Source: Anomaloglossus baeobatrachus
Lineage: Eukaryota > Chordata > Amphibia > Anura > Aromobatidae
Assembly (NCBI RefSeq): GCF_048569485.1
Contig: NC_134358.1
Location: forward strand, 557,902,728 to 557,966,727
Length of the DNA stretch: 64,000 nucleotides
Direction of reading: 5' to 3'
This document shows, piece after piece, positions 34,483 to 48,500 of this stretch. The notes under the pieces were generated by a model, which was given only the letters and a program-made list of their open reading frames with translations, searched no databases and was not told where the DNA came from. Both the position numbers and the translations under genes were made by a program. The stretch's first letter is position 1. Each line of letters opens with the position of its first letter.

Positions 34483-37400
34483 TATGAAATAAATAAAATA
34501 ATAAAAATAATAATCAAAATAAAAGTAATAATAAAAATAAATAATAAATATAATATTGGAAATAATAAAAAATAATGATAATGATAATAATAGTAAATTG
34601 AAAATAATAATGATAAATAAAATAAAAATAATAATAAATATAATAAAAATAATAAAATAATAAAAATAATAATTAAAATTAAAGTAATAAAAATAATAAA
34701 TATAATATTGAAAATAATAAAATAATAAGAAATTGAAAATAATAATAAATACAATAAAAATAATAATAAATATAATAATAATAATAATAATAATGCTTCA
34801 CTGTGGGCAGAGTGTAATACATATTTTTTTAGGCAAAAAGTCTAATAAAGAAGAAAAAAAGATGGCTCTAAAGACAGCAGAAGATTATCTGAAGAAGATG
34901 AATTACGCCGCCAACACTCAGGTATTAAATAGACCATAGAGAACCTGATATTTGGATATTTGTAGACTGGTCAGGAATTAACAATCAGAGATCCTGTTGT
35001 TTCCAGAACGAGTAAAAGGACAAATTCCAATATTCATAACGAGACTGATGACTTTTTCCCGCTCTGCGTATTCCGTCCATTCTCATTGTCCTGTTATATG
35101 AGCTCTCTATGCTTCTGTTACAGATCATAGTTCTGCCGGAGGAGGGCGAGACCCCGATGTTCAAACAATATTTCAAAGACTGGAAAGATAAAGAGCAAAG
35201 TCAGGGCTTCGGGAACGTGGTGACTAAAGGAAGAATAGCAAATATTAAGCAAACTGCATTTGATGCAAAATTGCTCCACAGCTCTCCAAAAATGGCTGCT
35301 CAGTACAACATGATCGACGACGGGTCAGGAAAAGTCGAGGTGATTTTACATAATATATCCAGTTTTATTTAAACTAATGTAATACTTGCCCCTATGTACA
35401 AAAATATAACTACTATAATACTGCCCCTATGTACAAAAATATAACTACTATAATACTTCCCCATGTACAAAAATATCACTACTATAATACTGCACCTATG
35501 TATAAGAATATAACTACCATAATACTGCCCCTATGTACAAGAATATAACTACTATAATACCGGCCCTATATACAAGAATATAACTACTATAATACTGCTC
35601 CTATGTACAAGAATATAACTACTATAATACTGCCCCTATGTACAAGAATATAACTACTATAATACTGCTCCCTATGTACAAGAATATAACTACTATAATA
35701 CTGCCTCTATGTACAAGAATATAACTACTATAATACTGCTCCCTATGTACAAGAATATAACTACTATAATACTGCTCCCTATGTACAAGAATATAACTAC
35801 TATAATACTGCTCCTATGTACAATAATATAACTACTATAATACTGCCCCCTATGTACAAGAATATAACTATTATAATACTGGCCCTATGTACAAGAATAT
35901 AACTACTATAATACTGCCCCCTATGTACAAGAATATAACTACTATAATACTGCCTCCTATGTACAGGAATATAACTACTATAATACTGCTCCTATGTACA
36001 AGAATATAACTACTATAATACTGCTCCTGTGTACAAGAATATAACTACTATAATACTGCTCCGATGTACAAGAATATAACTACTATAATACTGCTCCTGT
36101 GTACAAAAATATAACTACTATAATACTGCTCCCTATGTACAAGAATATAACTACTATAATACTGCCCCTATGTACAAGAATATAACTACTATAATACTGC
36201 TCCCTATGTACAAGAATATAACTACTATAATACTGCCTCTATGTACAAGAATATAACTACTATAATACTGCTCCCTATGTACAAGAATATAACTACTATA
36301 ATACTGCTCCTATGTACAATAATATAACTACTATAATACTGCCCCTATGTACAAGAATATAACTACTATAATACTGCCCCCTATGTACAAGAATATAACT
36401 ACTATAATACTGCCTCCTATGTACAGGAATATAACTACTATAATACTGCTCCTATGTACAAGAATATAACTACTATAATACTGCTCCTGTGTACAAGAAT
36501 ATAACTACTATAATACTGCTCCGATGTACAAGAATATAACTACTATAATACTGCTCCCGTGTACAAAAATATAACTACTATAATACTGCTCCCTATGTAC
36601 AAGAATATAACTACTATAATACTGCCTCTATGTACAAGAATATAACTACTATAATACTGCCCCCTATGTACAAGAATATAACTACTATAATACTGCTCCT
36701 ATGTACAAGAATATAGCTACTATAATACTGCTCCTATGTACAAGAATATAACTACTATAATACTGCCCCCTATGTACAAGAATATAACTACTATAATACT
36801 GCTCCCTATGTACAAGAATATAACTACTATAATACTGCTCCCTATGTACAAGAATATAACTACTATAATACTGCTCCTATGTAAAACAATATAACTACTA
36901 TAATACTGCTCCCTATATACAAGAATATAACTACTATAATACTGCTCCCTATGTACAAGAATATAACTACTATAATACTGCTCCCTATGTACAAGAATAT
37001 AACTACTATAATACTGCTCCTATGTAAAAGAATATAACTACTATAATACTGCCCCCTATATACAAGAATATAACTACTATAATACTGCTCCTATGTACAA
37101 GAATATTTTTAGTATAATACTGATACAGGAGTATAACTACTTTACAGTGAATGTGTTTTCCCTCTCTAAGATTTGGCGAGTAGAATCCATGGGTAGAGTC
37201 CCAGTAGACCCAGAAACTTATGGACAATTCTATGGGGGGGATTGTTATATCATTTTATATACTTCATCTAAAGGAACAGTGATCTATACCTGGTGAGTAG
37301 AAAAGGTGAAAGTATAATTGTTGAATTGAAAACAAGAACCCTTTTTAATCCAATCAATTTTTTAAATTTGTATTGAGACATTTAAGAGCAGCACTTACAA

Positions 37401-39731
37401 TCTTTATGAATCCATTTGCTGCTGATAAATGGCATACAGTGGGGCAAAACTAGAGACTCATGGGCCCCAATGCAAAAATTGCACCTGGACCCCCACTTGC
37501 ATATTGGTCAGATGTATTGGCCCTTGTAGCATTCTAAATCCTATAAAAACATATGTGTTGTTCTCTCTTCATCATATAATAATGACTCCTCTCCTGGGCC
37601 CCTTCCAGTAATAATGTCCCCCATATTGTGCCCCTTCTTCATGGAATTTTCCTTTTTTGGGCCTTTTTCAGTAATAATGTCCAACATAATGACCCTTGCT
37701 GTAATATTTTCACATCCTGACCACTTTCCTGATATAATGTCCCCCATTCTGGCCCCTTTCCTAGTTTAATGTCCCCCATCCTGGGCCCCTTCCAGTTATT
37801 ATATCTCTCATCGTGCCCATTGCAGTAATAAAATATACTGGCACTATTCCTGGTATAATGTCCCCTTCTTAGCCCCTTTGTGTAATAAGATCCCCATAAA
37901 GACCCCTTCCTGTAATAATGCCTCCCATCCTGCTTTAGTGTCTCCCATTCTGAGCCCATTCCTGATATAACATCCCCCAACCTGTGCATCTTTCAGTATT
38001 ACTGTCCACATTCTGGTGTGATATTCCCATCCTGGCCTCTTCCAGTAATAATGTCCTCCATTCTAGCGTATTGTCCCTCATCCTGGACTCCTCCCAATAA
38101 TAATATCCTCCATCCTGGTATAATATCCCCATCCTAGCCCCTCCCAGTAATAATGTCCTCAATCCTTGTGTAATGTGCCCATCCTGGACCCTTCCAGTAA
38201 TAATGTCCTCCATCCTGGTGTATTGTCCCTCATCCTGGCCCCTTCCAGTAATAATGTCCTCCATCCTAGTGTATTGTCCCTCATCCTGGACCCTTCCAGT
38301 AATAATGTCCTCCATCCTAGTGTAATGTCACCATCCTGGACCCTTCCAGTAATAATGTCCTCCATCCTGGTGTAATGTCCCCATCCTGGCCCCTTCCAGT
38401 AATAATGTCCTCCATCCTGGTGTAATGTCCCTCATCCTGGCCCCTTCCAGTAATAATGTCCTCCATCCTAGTGTAATGTCCCCATCCTGGACCCTTCCAG
38501 TAATAATGTCCTCCATCCTAGTGTAATGTCCCCATCCTGGACCCTTCCAGTAATAATGTCCTCCATCCTGGTGTAATGTCCCCATCCTGGCCCCTTCCAG
38601 TAATAATGTCCTCCATCCTGGTGTAATGTCCCCATCCTGGCCCCTTCCAGTAATAATGTCCTCCATCCTGGTGTAATGTCCCTCATCCTGGCCCTTTTCA
38701 GCATTAGAAATGAACATTTATATATGGTAAAGTAAATTTGTCCAATTACTTTTGAGTCCCTGAAAAGAGGAGACTTTTTAGAAAAATGGTCGCCATTCCA
38801 AAATGTTTCACTGGATATTTCTGTTCACCTTTTTAATTAAACCTGAAAGTCTTCACTTGCATCTCAGTTGTTTTATATGAAATAAAAAATAGTGGCCTGC
38901 AGAGCTGAAATCACGAAGATTCAGTCACTGTCCAAACATTTCTGGACCTAACGCTAAGTCCCCTATCTTGGACCCTCATCCTTGGCCCCATCAAGAGAAA
39001 CTGAAAAGTTGTGTTTTATAAAACTGTAGTGGAAAAAATATGCAATGTTAAAAAAAAAGCTAAATACTAAGTATGGGAATCTAACCTAGAAACGGTTCTT
39101 TCCAGCAACAGTTAGGGTTGGGTTAAGAGAAAAATCCTGGAAGCTGCATTCTTTTACTTGGCCAGTAGAGGGCGCTATGGGCCATACGATCCTGTGTACA
39201 ATGAATTGGGTGATAGTTCAAACAAGTGGTCAAAGCTCCATCCAAAAAGGAAACGTCACATCCCAGACCTCATAGGAGAACCTTATTTTGTCGATTTACT
39301 ACTATACATTTGTATTACGTCTCCTGAAATTAGTAAAAAATAAATACAAAGTTTAAAATAATAAAAAAAGTAAAAAAAAATATTCCCCAACTCATTGTTT
39401 CCTATTAACGATTAAAATAAGCATATTTGACATCCCTAAAATGCATATATAAATGAAAAAAATAAAAAAATAAATAAGTTTAAAATAATAAAAAAAGTAA
39501 AAAAATATTCCCCAACTCATTGTTTCCTATTAATTATTAAAAAAAGGCATATTTAATATCCCTAAAATCCATATATAAATAAAAAAAATAAATAAGTTTA
39601 AAATTATAAAAAAAAGTAAAAAAAATATCCCCCAACTCATTGTTTCCTATTAATTATTAAAAAAGGCATATTTAATATCCCTAAAATCCATATATAAATA
39701 AAAAAATAAAAAAAATAAGTTTTATATATAA

Positions 39732-39783
<52 letters not shown>

Positions 39784-40445
39784 TATACATACTGTATATC
39801 AGAATTGGGGTTGTTTTTTTTTTGCCCATCAGACTTCCCTAATAAAAAGAATCATTTCACCGGATAGAAAAATCAACCCCTGAAAAAGCTCCATGAACGG
39901 AAAAATTAAAAACCTTTATGGGTCTGGAAAATTGGTGATAGGAAGGTTTTTTAAAATACATTTTTGATTTTTTTCACTATTAAAAAAACTGATAATTCTA
40001 ATAAAGAAAACAGGATAAGTTTGGTGTCGCTGTAATCATACCGGATAATTATATTTCCTGGTAATTTTTATTGCACCATAAGAACAAAGAAAGAAAAATA
40101 ATGGCAGAATTTTGAGCTTTTTTTTGCTTTCGTTTTTTTTTTTTCATCACATTAATGTGTATTATAGATTTGATACATTTCTTCCTTGCAGGCAGGGGAA
40201 TCATTCCACAAAAGACGAGATCATGGCGTCCGCCTTCCTCACGGTGCAGCTGGATCGTTCCATGAAAGCCGGAGCCACTCACGTCAGTACAAAGCTGATC
40301 CAGGGGTTTTAGCTCCGCAACGTCATCCCCTATCAGGGCCATCACTAGGAATTTCAGGGCCCCATACTGGCAAAATTTTGGGGCCCCCATGAGAATTCAC
40401 CCAGGCTCCACCCCAGATCCATCACCGCCACCCCTCAAACCTTCC

Positions 40446-40492
<47 letters not shown>

Positions 40493-43400
40493 TACAGACC
40501 AAAAGTTTGGACACACCTTCTCATTCAAAGGGTTTTCTTTATTTTCATGACTCTAAAAATTGTAGATTCACATTGAAGGCATCAAAACTATGAAGTAACA
40601 CATGTGGAATGAAATACTTAACAAAAAAGTGTGAAACAACTGAAAATATGTCTTATATTCTAGGTTCTTCACAGTAGCCCCCTTTTGCTTTTATTACTGC
40701 TTTGCACACTCTTGGCATTTTCTTGATGAGCTTCAAGAGGTAGTCACCGGAAATGGTCTTCCAACAGTCTTGAAGGAGTTCCCAGAGATGCTTAGCGCTT
40801 GTTGGCCCTTTTGCCTTCACTCTGCAGTCCAGCTCACCCCAAACCATCTCGATTGGGTTCAGGTCTGGTGACTGTGGAGGCCAGGTCATCTGGCGTAGCA
40901 CCCCATCACTCTCCTTCTTAGTCATATAGCCCTTACACGGCCTGGAGGTGTGTTTGGGGTCATTATCCTGTTGAAAAATAAATGATGGTCCAACTAAACG
41001 CAAACCAGATGGAATAGCACGCCGCTGCAAGATGCTGTGGTAGCCATGCTGGTTCTGTATGCCTTCAATTTTATATAAATCCCCAACAGTGTCACCAGCA
41101 AAGGCCCCCCACACCATCACACCTCCTCCTCCATGCTTCATGGTGGGAACCAGCCCCGCAGAGTCCATCCGTTCACCTTTTCTACAAAGACACATTGGTT
41201 GGATCCAAAGATCTCAAATTTGGACTCATCAGACCAAGCACAGATTTCCACTGGTCTAATGTCAATTCTTTGTGTTCTTTATCCCAAACAAGTCTCTTCT
41301 TCTTGTTGCCTGTGTGGCGCCCCTGAGGCTTCCGTCGCCACAGGTCATTGCACCCCATCAGCGGTGTGATGCCCCATTCTGGGTGAGGAAAGGAGTGAAC
41401 ACCGGTCCCCTGGTAAATCTACACTACACCCATTGCTAGGAACACACTGGGACCAGGGATAGTGGCAGAAAACCCTCCCATGCTGCATGCTGGGAGGGGT
41501 CGTAAGACCCATCCCTGCTCCTATAGGGTAGAACAGAGCAACTGGGGAGGTGGGAGGAGCCACAAGAGGCCAGACACAGAGAGGAAGGTCAAGTTAGTTT
41601 CAGTTTACCTCAGGGAGTGAGAGAGTGAGGAGCCAGCATGTAGCTGAGAGTTGAGAGAGAGTGGGGAAGGAGGAGGAGGCCTGCTGGAGGCAGGCAAGGA
41701 GGAGAAGAGAAAGGAAAGAAAGCTCCAAGTCAGTCAGGAGCTGAAAGGAAAGAAAGAGACGCTTCCTGGTGAAGATCCTGGGACTCAGAGGGTCCAGGTG
41801 ACACCACGCAGAGAACAGAAGGGGTCCCAGGGCCACGGGCAGTCCTAGAGGTGCCAAGGGTAGCTGTAGAGCTGTGATGGCCTGCTCCACAGGAACATCG
41901 GTGGAGGGATCAAGCTGCAACAGGGGACGGTCCCTAGAAACCGGAGGAGTGCAAAATCATCTCCAAACAGTAAAAACCGAGGCCCAGGGAAAGTTGTAGA
42001 CTCCCCGGGCCACAGCCCACAGCAGTCCTCTGAAAAAGAGGTAATCAGCCGACAGGTGACCCCCCCCAGCCTGGAGGCTGTAGTGGAGGCCAAGCCAGGT
42101 TTACCCTATAAAAGGCAAGGCTTAGGAAGACAGCATAAGGAAGAGACACTTAAGAGAAGGGCACCGGGTTTTGCTCCAAGAATCACCCAGAAATGGCGGA
42201 GGTTCCTGACCGTGGTCCCAGCAGTCCTGGGGCCCAGACAAGAATTGTGAGTAAAGAACTTGAACTGCCCCCTTGGAGTAGTCTTCGTTATTTCTGCTAT
42301 CCAGACTTCCACTACACCATAGACTCTCACGAGCACCAACAGTGCCCCGGGCATTGCTCCACCTGTGGGGAGCAGTACCATCATTGCTGCCACATCATCA
42401 CCCCGGAGGCCTTACACAGCAGCGGCGGCTTAATAGCCGCAGACCACAGGTGGCGTCACGAACACAAACTTTATTCATCAAACCACATATTTTACTGACA
42501 CCCACCAGGGCCACGGAGCCGGGCCCAGCCACCACTGACTACCACCGGACAAGTCCGGCCCGGCACCGGGTGTCCCATAGCCCTGGGGTGGGCGAGTCAA
42601 CTTTGGCGTCACGAACAGGATTTCGTGCCCGGTTACACCGGGTACTGTGCGTCTGAAGAATCGTGAAATAACCTGTGTTTTACCGTGAAAACTGCCGCCA
42701 TTAGCGCTACAGAGAGCGGGAAGAAGGGGGGCGTGCCAGAAGAAAGGGCGCGAAGAGAAGCCCCGCCCCCTTGTCCAAGAAAAGAGCGCGAAGCACCATG
42801 GAAGGCGGAAGACGAAGAAATGGCGCCTAGAAAAGCTTGCCGGCTGGCAGAACAAGTCAAAATGCCAGACCAGCAGAGAGAGAAAATGGCTCCTGCAAGC
42901 GGAGGCCAGGGGGAGCTTACCTGGATCAAGCCTGTGACCGCCGCTGAGCTGGAGGCTGAGGTCGGAAGAATGGCTGACAGGATGAAGAAGCAGAGCGGAC
43001 GGGAGACAGCCGTGTGGGGGAAGGAGATGGTGCTGGCCATGAGGAGTCTGCAGATGTCAGTGCAGCGAGGCCTGTGTGGAGGTGCCGCCCACGACCATCC
43101 GGAGCCCACACCAGCGATGGCGATCCTGCTGCAGAACATCTCCAGCCTAGATCTGGGTGAGTCCCATGCTGCCCCTGCTGGCGCGAGTGCCCCAACCCCC
43201 GCTGCCATGCCCGCGGTCCCTGGAGAGACGCCCGGCACGGCGACGCCGATCCGGGCCGCAGCCACGCCAGATGCGGCCCGCCAAGATTTCGCCGCCGGAG
43301 CGGCGCCCATCCACACCGCAGCAGCGACTCCAATACAGGCCACGGCCCGCCAAGACCAGCAGACGCAGACTGTGCTGACCGCTGTCTACCTGCTGCCAGG

Positions 43401-45428
43401 TGGGGAGCCGGAGAAGAATCCCTACATGTAAAGAAGTAAGAAGCAGCTGAACTGTATATAGCCCCTGTCTGCCCCTTATTCTTTGTGAAGATGTCCCTTA
43501 TGTGCTGCCCTAATGTGCTTTTCGAAGACGACACCCTTTCCTGCCTTACTGCCCCATGTACTTTTTGAAGAAGTCACCCCCCCCCATGTGTTACCGGGCC
43601 ACTAGACTGGAATGTGGTCCCTGGTAAATGTGATGTGTAAAGTGTCCTGTGTAACCAGGCCACTGGACTTAGTGGCTGGTTGAGTTTTGCACTTTTGTTG
43701 ATTGAAAAAGAAACAAACTGCCAGGCTACTAGACTTGTTGTAGCCAAAAATGTAATTAGTTGCACCCGTTGTGCCCCCTACCAGAATTATGGGGGATATG
43801 CCCAAACTGTGCAATGAACTGAAAGTGCACACTTAGATGTTTCTTTATAAGAAGTTTGCAACGTTCAAGTATTTGTGCCTCCCATAAAGGGAAGAAATGT
43901 TTTATTGTTTTATTGTTATGCATAACAAAAATGTTTTTGCAGTTTTTCCCACATGTTTTGTTGTCTTTTCAGCCCGAGGACGTGCTGGGATTCGCTGTGG
44001 GGGAGTGTGGCGCCCCTGAGGCTTCCGTCGCCACAGGTCATTGCACCCCATCAGCGGTGTGATGCCACATTCTGGATGAGGAAAGGAGTGAACACCGGTC
44101 CCCTGGTAAATCTACACTACACCCATTGCTAGGAACACACTGGGACCAGGGATAGTGGCAGAAAGCCCTCCCATGCTGCATGCAGGGAGGGGTCGTAAGA
44201 CCCATCCCTGCTCCTATAGGGTAGAACAGAGCAACTGGGGAGGTGGGAGGAGCCACAAGAGTGCAGACACAGAGAGGAAGGTCAAGTTAGTTTCAGTTTA
44301 CCTCAGGGAGTGAGAGAGTGAGGAGCCAGCATGTAGCTGAGAGTTGAGAGAGAGTGGGGAAGGAGGAGGAGGCCTGCTGGAGGCAGGCAAGGAGGAGAAG
44401 AGAAAGGAAAGAAAGCTCCAAGTCAGTCAGGAGCTGAAAGGAAAGAAAGAGACGCTTCCTGGTGAAGATCCTGGGACTCAGAGGGTCCAGGTGACACCAC
44501 GCAGAGAACAGAAGGGGTCCCAGGGCCACGGGCAGTCCTAGAGGTGCCAAGGGTAGTTGTAGAGCTGCGGTGGCCTGCTCCACAGGAACATCGGTGGAGG
44601 GATCAAGCTGCAACAGGGGACGGTCCCTAGAAACCGGAGGAGTGCAAAATCATCTCCAAACAGTAAAAACCGAGGCCCAGGGAAAGTTGTAGACTCCCCG
44701 GGCCACAGCCCACAGCAGTCCTCTGAAAAAGGGGTAATCAGCCGACAGGTGACCCCCCCAGCCTGGAGGCTGTAGTGGAGGCCAAGCCAGGTTTACCCTA
44801 TAAAAGGCAAGGCTTAGGAAGACAGCAGAAGGAAGAGACACTTAAGAGAAGGGCACCGGGTTTTGCTCCAAGAATCACCCAGAAACGGCGGAGGTTCCTG
44901 ACCGTGGTCCCAGCAGTCCAAGGGCCCTGGGGCCCAGACAAGAATTGTGAGTAAAGAACTTGAACTGCACCCTTGGAGTAGTCTTCGTTATTTCTGCTAT
45001 CCAGACTTCCACTACACCATAGACTCTCACGAGCACCAACAGTGCCCCGGGCATTGCTCCACCTGTGGGGAGCAGTACCATCATTGCTGCCACATCATCA
45101 CCCCGGAGGCCTTACACAGCAGCGGCGGCTTAATAGCCGCAGACCACAGGTGGCGTCACGAACACAAACTTTATTCATCAAACCACATATTTTACTGACA
45201 CCCACCAGGGCCACGGAGCCGGGCCCAGCCACCACTGACTACCACCGGACAAGTCCGGCCCGGCACCGGGTGTCCCATAGCCCTGGGGTGGGCGAGTCAC
45301 CTGTCCTTAGCAGTGGTTTCCTAGCAGCTATTTTACCATGAAGGCCTGCTGCACAAAGTCTCCTCTTAATAGTTGTTCTAGAGATGAGGTGTGTCCAAAC
45401 TTTTGGTCTGTACTGTATATAAACAGTT

Positions 45429-45510
<82 letters not shown>

Positions 45511-48500
45511 ACCTGATCTCCATTTCTGTTTCTCCAGACTCGCGTCTCTCAGGGGAAGGAGCCTCCACATCTTCTGGCCATATTCAAAGACAAGCCGCTG
45601 ATTGTCTTGAAGGACGGCACATCCCGGAAGGGTGGTCAGGCTCCTCCGCGTCCCGTCCGTCTCTTCCACGTGAGAAAGAACATTGGGTCAATCACGAGGA
45701 TAAATGAGGTACAGAAGACATTCCACACGGGTGCATCTCAGCAGAAAGATTATGAGTTCTCAATTACAGGGTCATATATGAAGTGGCTGGATCCAGTGCG
45801 TCGCAACATAAAAATTAGCATTTTGTAGATTTATATATTTATTTGAATATTGTTTTAGCGGCTTCTGGACTCCGGAATGCATTACCCCTTTTTATTTGCA
45901 GGTTGACCTTGATGCCCGATCGCTCAATGCCAATGACGCTTTTGTGCTGAAATTCCAAAATAACTCGGCCATTATGTGGATTGGTAAAGGAGCAAATGTG
46001 GAAGAAATCAAAGGCGCGGAATATCTGGTGACAACCATGAAGTGGAAAGGGACAAAAGTGGAAGAAGGCAAAGAGCCAGGTAGGAGACCAGCATCTTTTC
46101 CGGGGACTTGCTTCTGGCTTGGACTCTGATGTCCGCGACAATCCAGGACATAAAACTTTTACTTCTAATGTGAATTCAGGCCATTTTGGGATTTCCTCAC
46201 TCTCTGACATCACAGACTATAATCCTATAAAAATTGTCTTTTTATCAGATACATTCTGGACAACCTTGGGCGGTAAGAAGGAATATCAGACGTCTCCTCT
46301 CCTCGAAACCCAATTGGAAGACCACCCACCAAAACTGTACGGATGCTCCAATAGGACCGGGAGGTTTCTGGTAATAGCCCGATTCTTCATAGGTTTCATA
46401 TGATTAATTATAAAGTATCCCATGATGCCGACCATTATTAGAGCAGATAGACGTGATAGAGAAGGGTCCTACATATAAGACCCCTGTCTCTTAGTGCCAG
46501 GACCCGGACCATCCATGTGGACGATTGGGCTGTGCTCAGATACATTTTACCAGCTGTGATACCTTGTAACAACCTGGAGTCCTGACTGATACTTCACAGA
46601 GGATTCTACAGACTGGACACAATTGTAGCAGCTGTGATGAGGACCCATCTAGTGCTTAGGAGGGGAGGGCCAAAAATGTGACCCCAAACGCCCGAGGATG
46701 TGAAAATTGAACCAACGCTATGATACATAATATTATTTCTATAGGCTGTACACTACTTGTTGCACAGAGGATTTCTGGAGTGGGGTTGGATTTGGGGAGT
46801 GTATGCATCTGACTCCATCTGTAATGACCCTGTGACCATCGTTCTCCTCTATGATGGGGCCTCGTAGGTTGAAGAAGTTCCCGGGGAGTTCACACAAGAC
46901 GATCTGGCGGAGGATGATGTGATGATGCTGGACACCTGGGAGCAGGTAACTGCGACAGTCATTTGCCAGAATAGGGAACCTCCTGTGATCCAGCAGGTAC
47001 CGGACCTGATGGGTATCGGATTATTGGATATTCTGGATTATTGGATTTTTCAACAAAGTGGGATAAAAGCTTTATTTTTAAAGCCTTCGTCACATGTGTG
47101 TAGAAAACATGTACGTGACAAACTGGTACCAGTGTCATCAGTGTCATCAATGTGCCATCCATGTGTGTGTCTGTTTTTACCATCTCTGTGTCATATGTGT
47201 GTCGCGGGCAGGGAGGGGACGCTGCGCTCACCAAGTTCGGGTCCGGCGCTGCTGCTGCTTCGCTTGCTGCTCGGTGGCTCGAGCGGTGGGCCGGATCCGG
47301 GGGACTCGAGCGGCGCTCCTCGCCCGTGAGTGACAACGGGGTTGGTATTGGGGATTTATTGTCTGTGACGCCACCCACGGTTGTGGTGAGGTTGTGACAC
47401 CACCGCTGCTCTGGACGGGGATCCCGGGAGCGATGACAGGGAGCAGCTTGGATGTTGTTTTTCCCCTCCGTGGGTAGGGGGTTGGTTGTCCCGGGGCCCG
47501 GTGAGGGAGGGGTGGCAGGTGGGTTACGGGGCCTGGTGAGGTGCAGGGTCGTGGGGGCAGCGCTGTGCCGCACGGCACGGTGGTACTCACTCAGCCAATG
47601 ATGAATACAAAGTCTCCGGTAAAACAAACGGCTGGATGGACGGGTCCCACCGATGGCTGCGGCGGTTCTTCTCCCGGTAGGTTGGCGGTGACTGCCTTTC
47701 CCTGCACCTGTGTTGTGTTCTCGGTTCTGGTGGCTTCCCACTGGTAACCCGCTCCCCAGCTTGGATGGATGCTGAGGGAGCCCCTTATGCCCGCAGGCTC
47801 TGGCCTGGGAACTGTAGCCTTGGCGGTGACTGTATTTCCCTTCATGGTTTGAGCTGTTGCCTTCAATCGGGTCTTGACTGCTGGGAAACCCCGGAGGTTC
47901 CCTTCGCTAACGGATTTGACCGGTTTTACGGCGACTCCCAGCCTGGTCGGGGTCCGTAGGCCCTGCCGAATGGTGCTGGCTTCTCTTTGCTCCCTGATCC
48001 GGTACCGGCGGGCCACCGCCCGTCCCCAGTCCTTACGGTTCACGTCAATCAGCCCCTCCTGCAGACGGTCACCACCGTCTGCCAACCTTGCTGTATGTTC
48101 CCGGGCCACGCACCCGGACACGGTCAGTCTGCTCCACTACCACTTCACTCTTCCACTCCACACTACTCTCCAAACTGATCTCCTTCCTTTTATCGCCTCC
48201 AGGACTGTGAACTCCTCGGTGGGTGGGGCCAACCGCCTGGCCCACCCCCTGGTGTGGACATCAGCCCCTGGAGGGAGGCAACAAGAATTTGTGTTTGACT
48301 TCGGTGAGCCTATCCGGGGTGTGGGGTGTGTTGTTGCAGTACCTGTGACGACCTGGCTTGTCCAGGGCGCCACATGTGCATCATACGAGTGAGTCATCCG
48401 TGTTACACGTGTGTCATCCGTATGTCATCAGTGAGCCATCCGTGTGTCATCCATGAGTCATCCGTATGTCTATTTTTACCATCTGTGTGTCATCCACATG

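Larger units (their letters stand above)
41313..45299 (+). mobile_element. Non-autonomous LTR retroelement, second family
   Basis: An LTR fossil with the 4-bp duplication CCTG (41309-41312 and 45300-45303). LTRs of 1287 and 1294 bp differ at roughly one percent of positions by eye plus a few short indels, so it is older than the Gypsy element at 50.7 kb. The internal region (42600-44005) has the same 18-nt primer-binding site (42604-42621), one 249-codon ORF and a conserved block at 43970-43987. No pol domains are present, so it must have moved with help from another element. Confidence 0.88.
40653..45400 (-). pseudogene. Tc1 transposase remnant, split by LTR insertion
   Basis: The C-terminal 180-codon piece (40653-41195) holds the second Asp ([13 protein letters not shown]) and Glu ([11 protein letters not shown]) of the DD34E triad. 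Upstream, to 41308, reads [20 protein letters not shown] with the first Asp, out of frame with the 180-codon piece, so at least one frameshift separates them. A further N-terminal scrap ([16 protein letters not shown]) lies beyond the LTR element at about 45304-45370. The HTH region before it is missing. Non-functional. Confidence 0.85.
40490..45415 (-). mobile_element. Tc1 element, internally deleted, hosting an LTR element
   Basis: Ends read CAGTACAGACCAAAAGTTTG on the left and, inward from the right, the same phrase. TA follows the right end (45416-45417); the left TA is blurred by the microsatellite. Without the inserted LTR element (41313-45299 and its target duplication), only about 930 bp remain, against roughly 1.3-1.6 kb for full Tc1 copies. 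In transposase orientation the terminal repeat passes almost directly into codons for the second DNA-binding half, so the N-terminal coding part was lost. Confidence 0.85.

Noticed and set aside
32392-34754. Leu/Ile/Tyr-rich minus-strand ORFs resembling membrane proteins
   Set aside because: Translations of AAT/ATA microsatellites.
21086-38705. CRISPR-like regular repeats
   Set aside because: The arrays are head-to-tail minisatellites without unique spacers, in a vertebrate gene.
47200-48374. Long ORFs in the solo LTR (up to 260 codons)
   Set aside because: GC-rich LTR sequence without domains; ORFs overlap on both strands.
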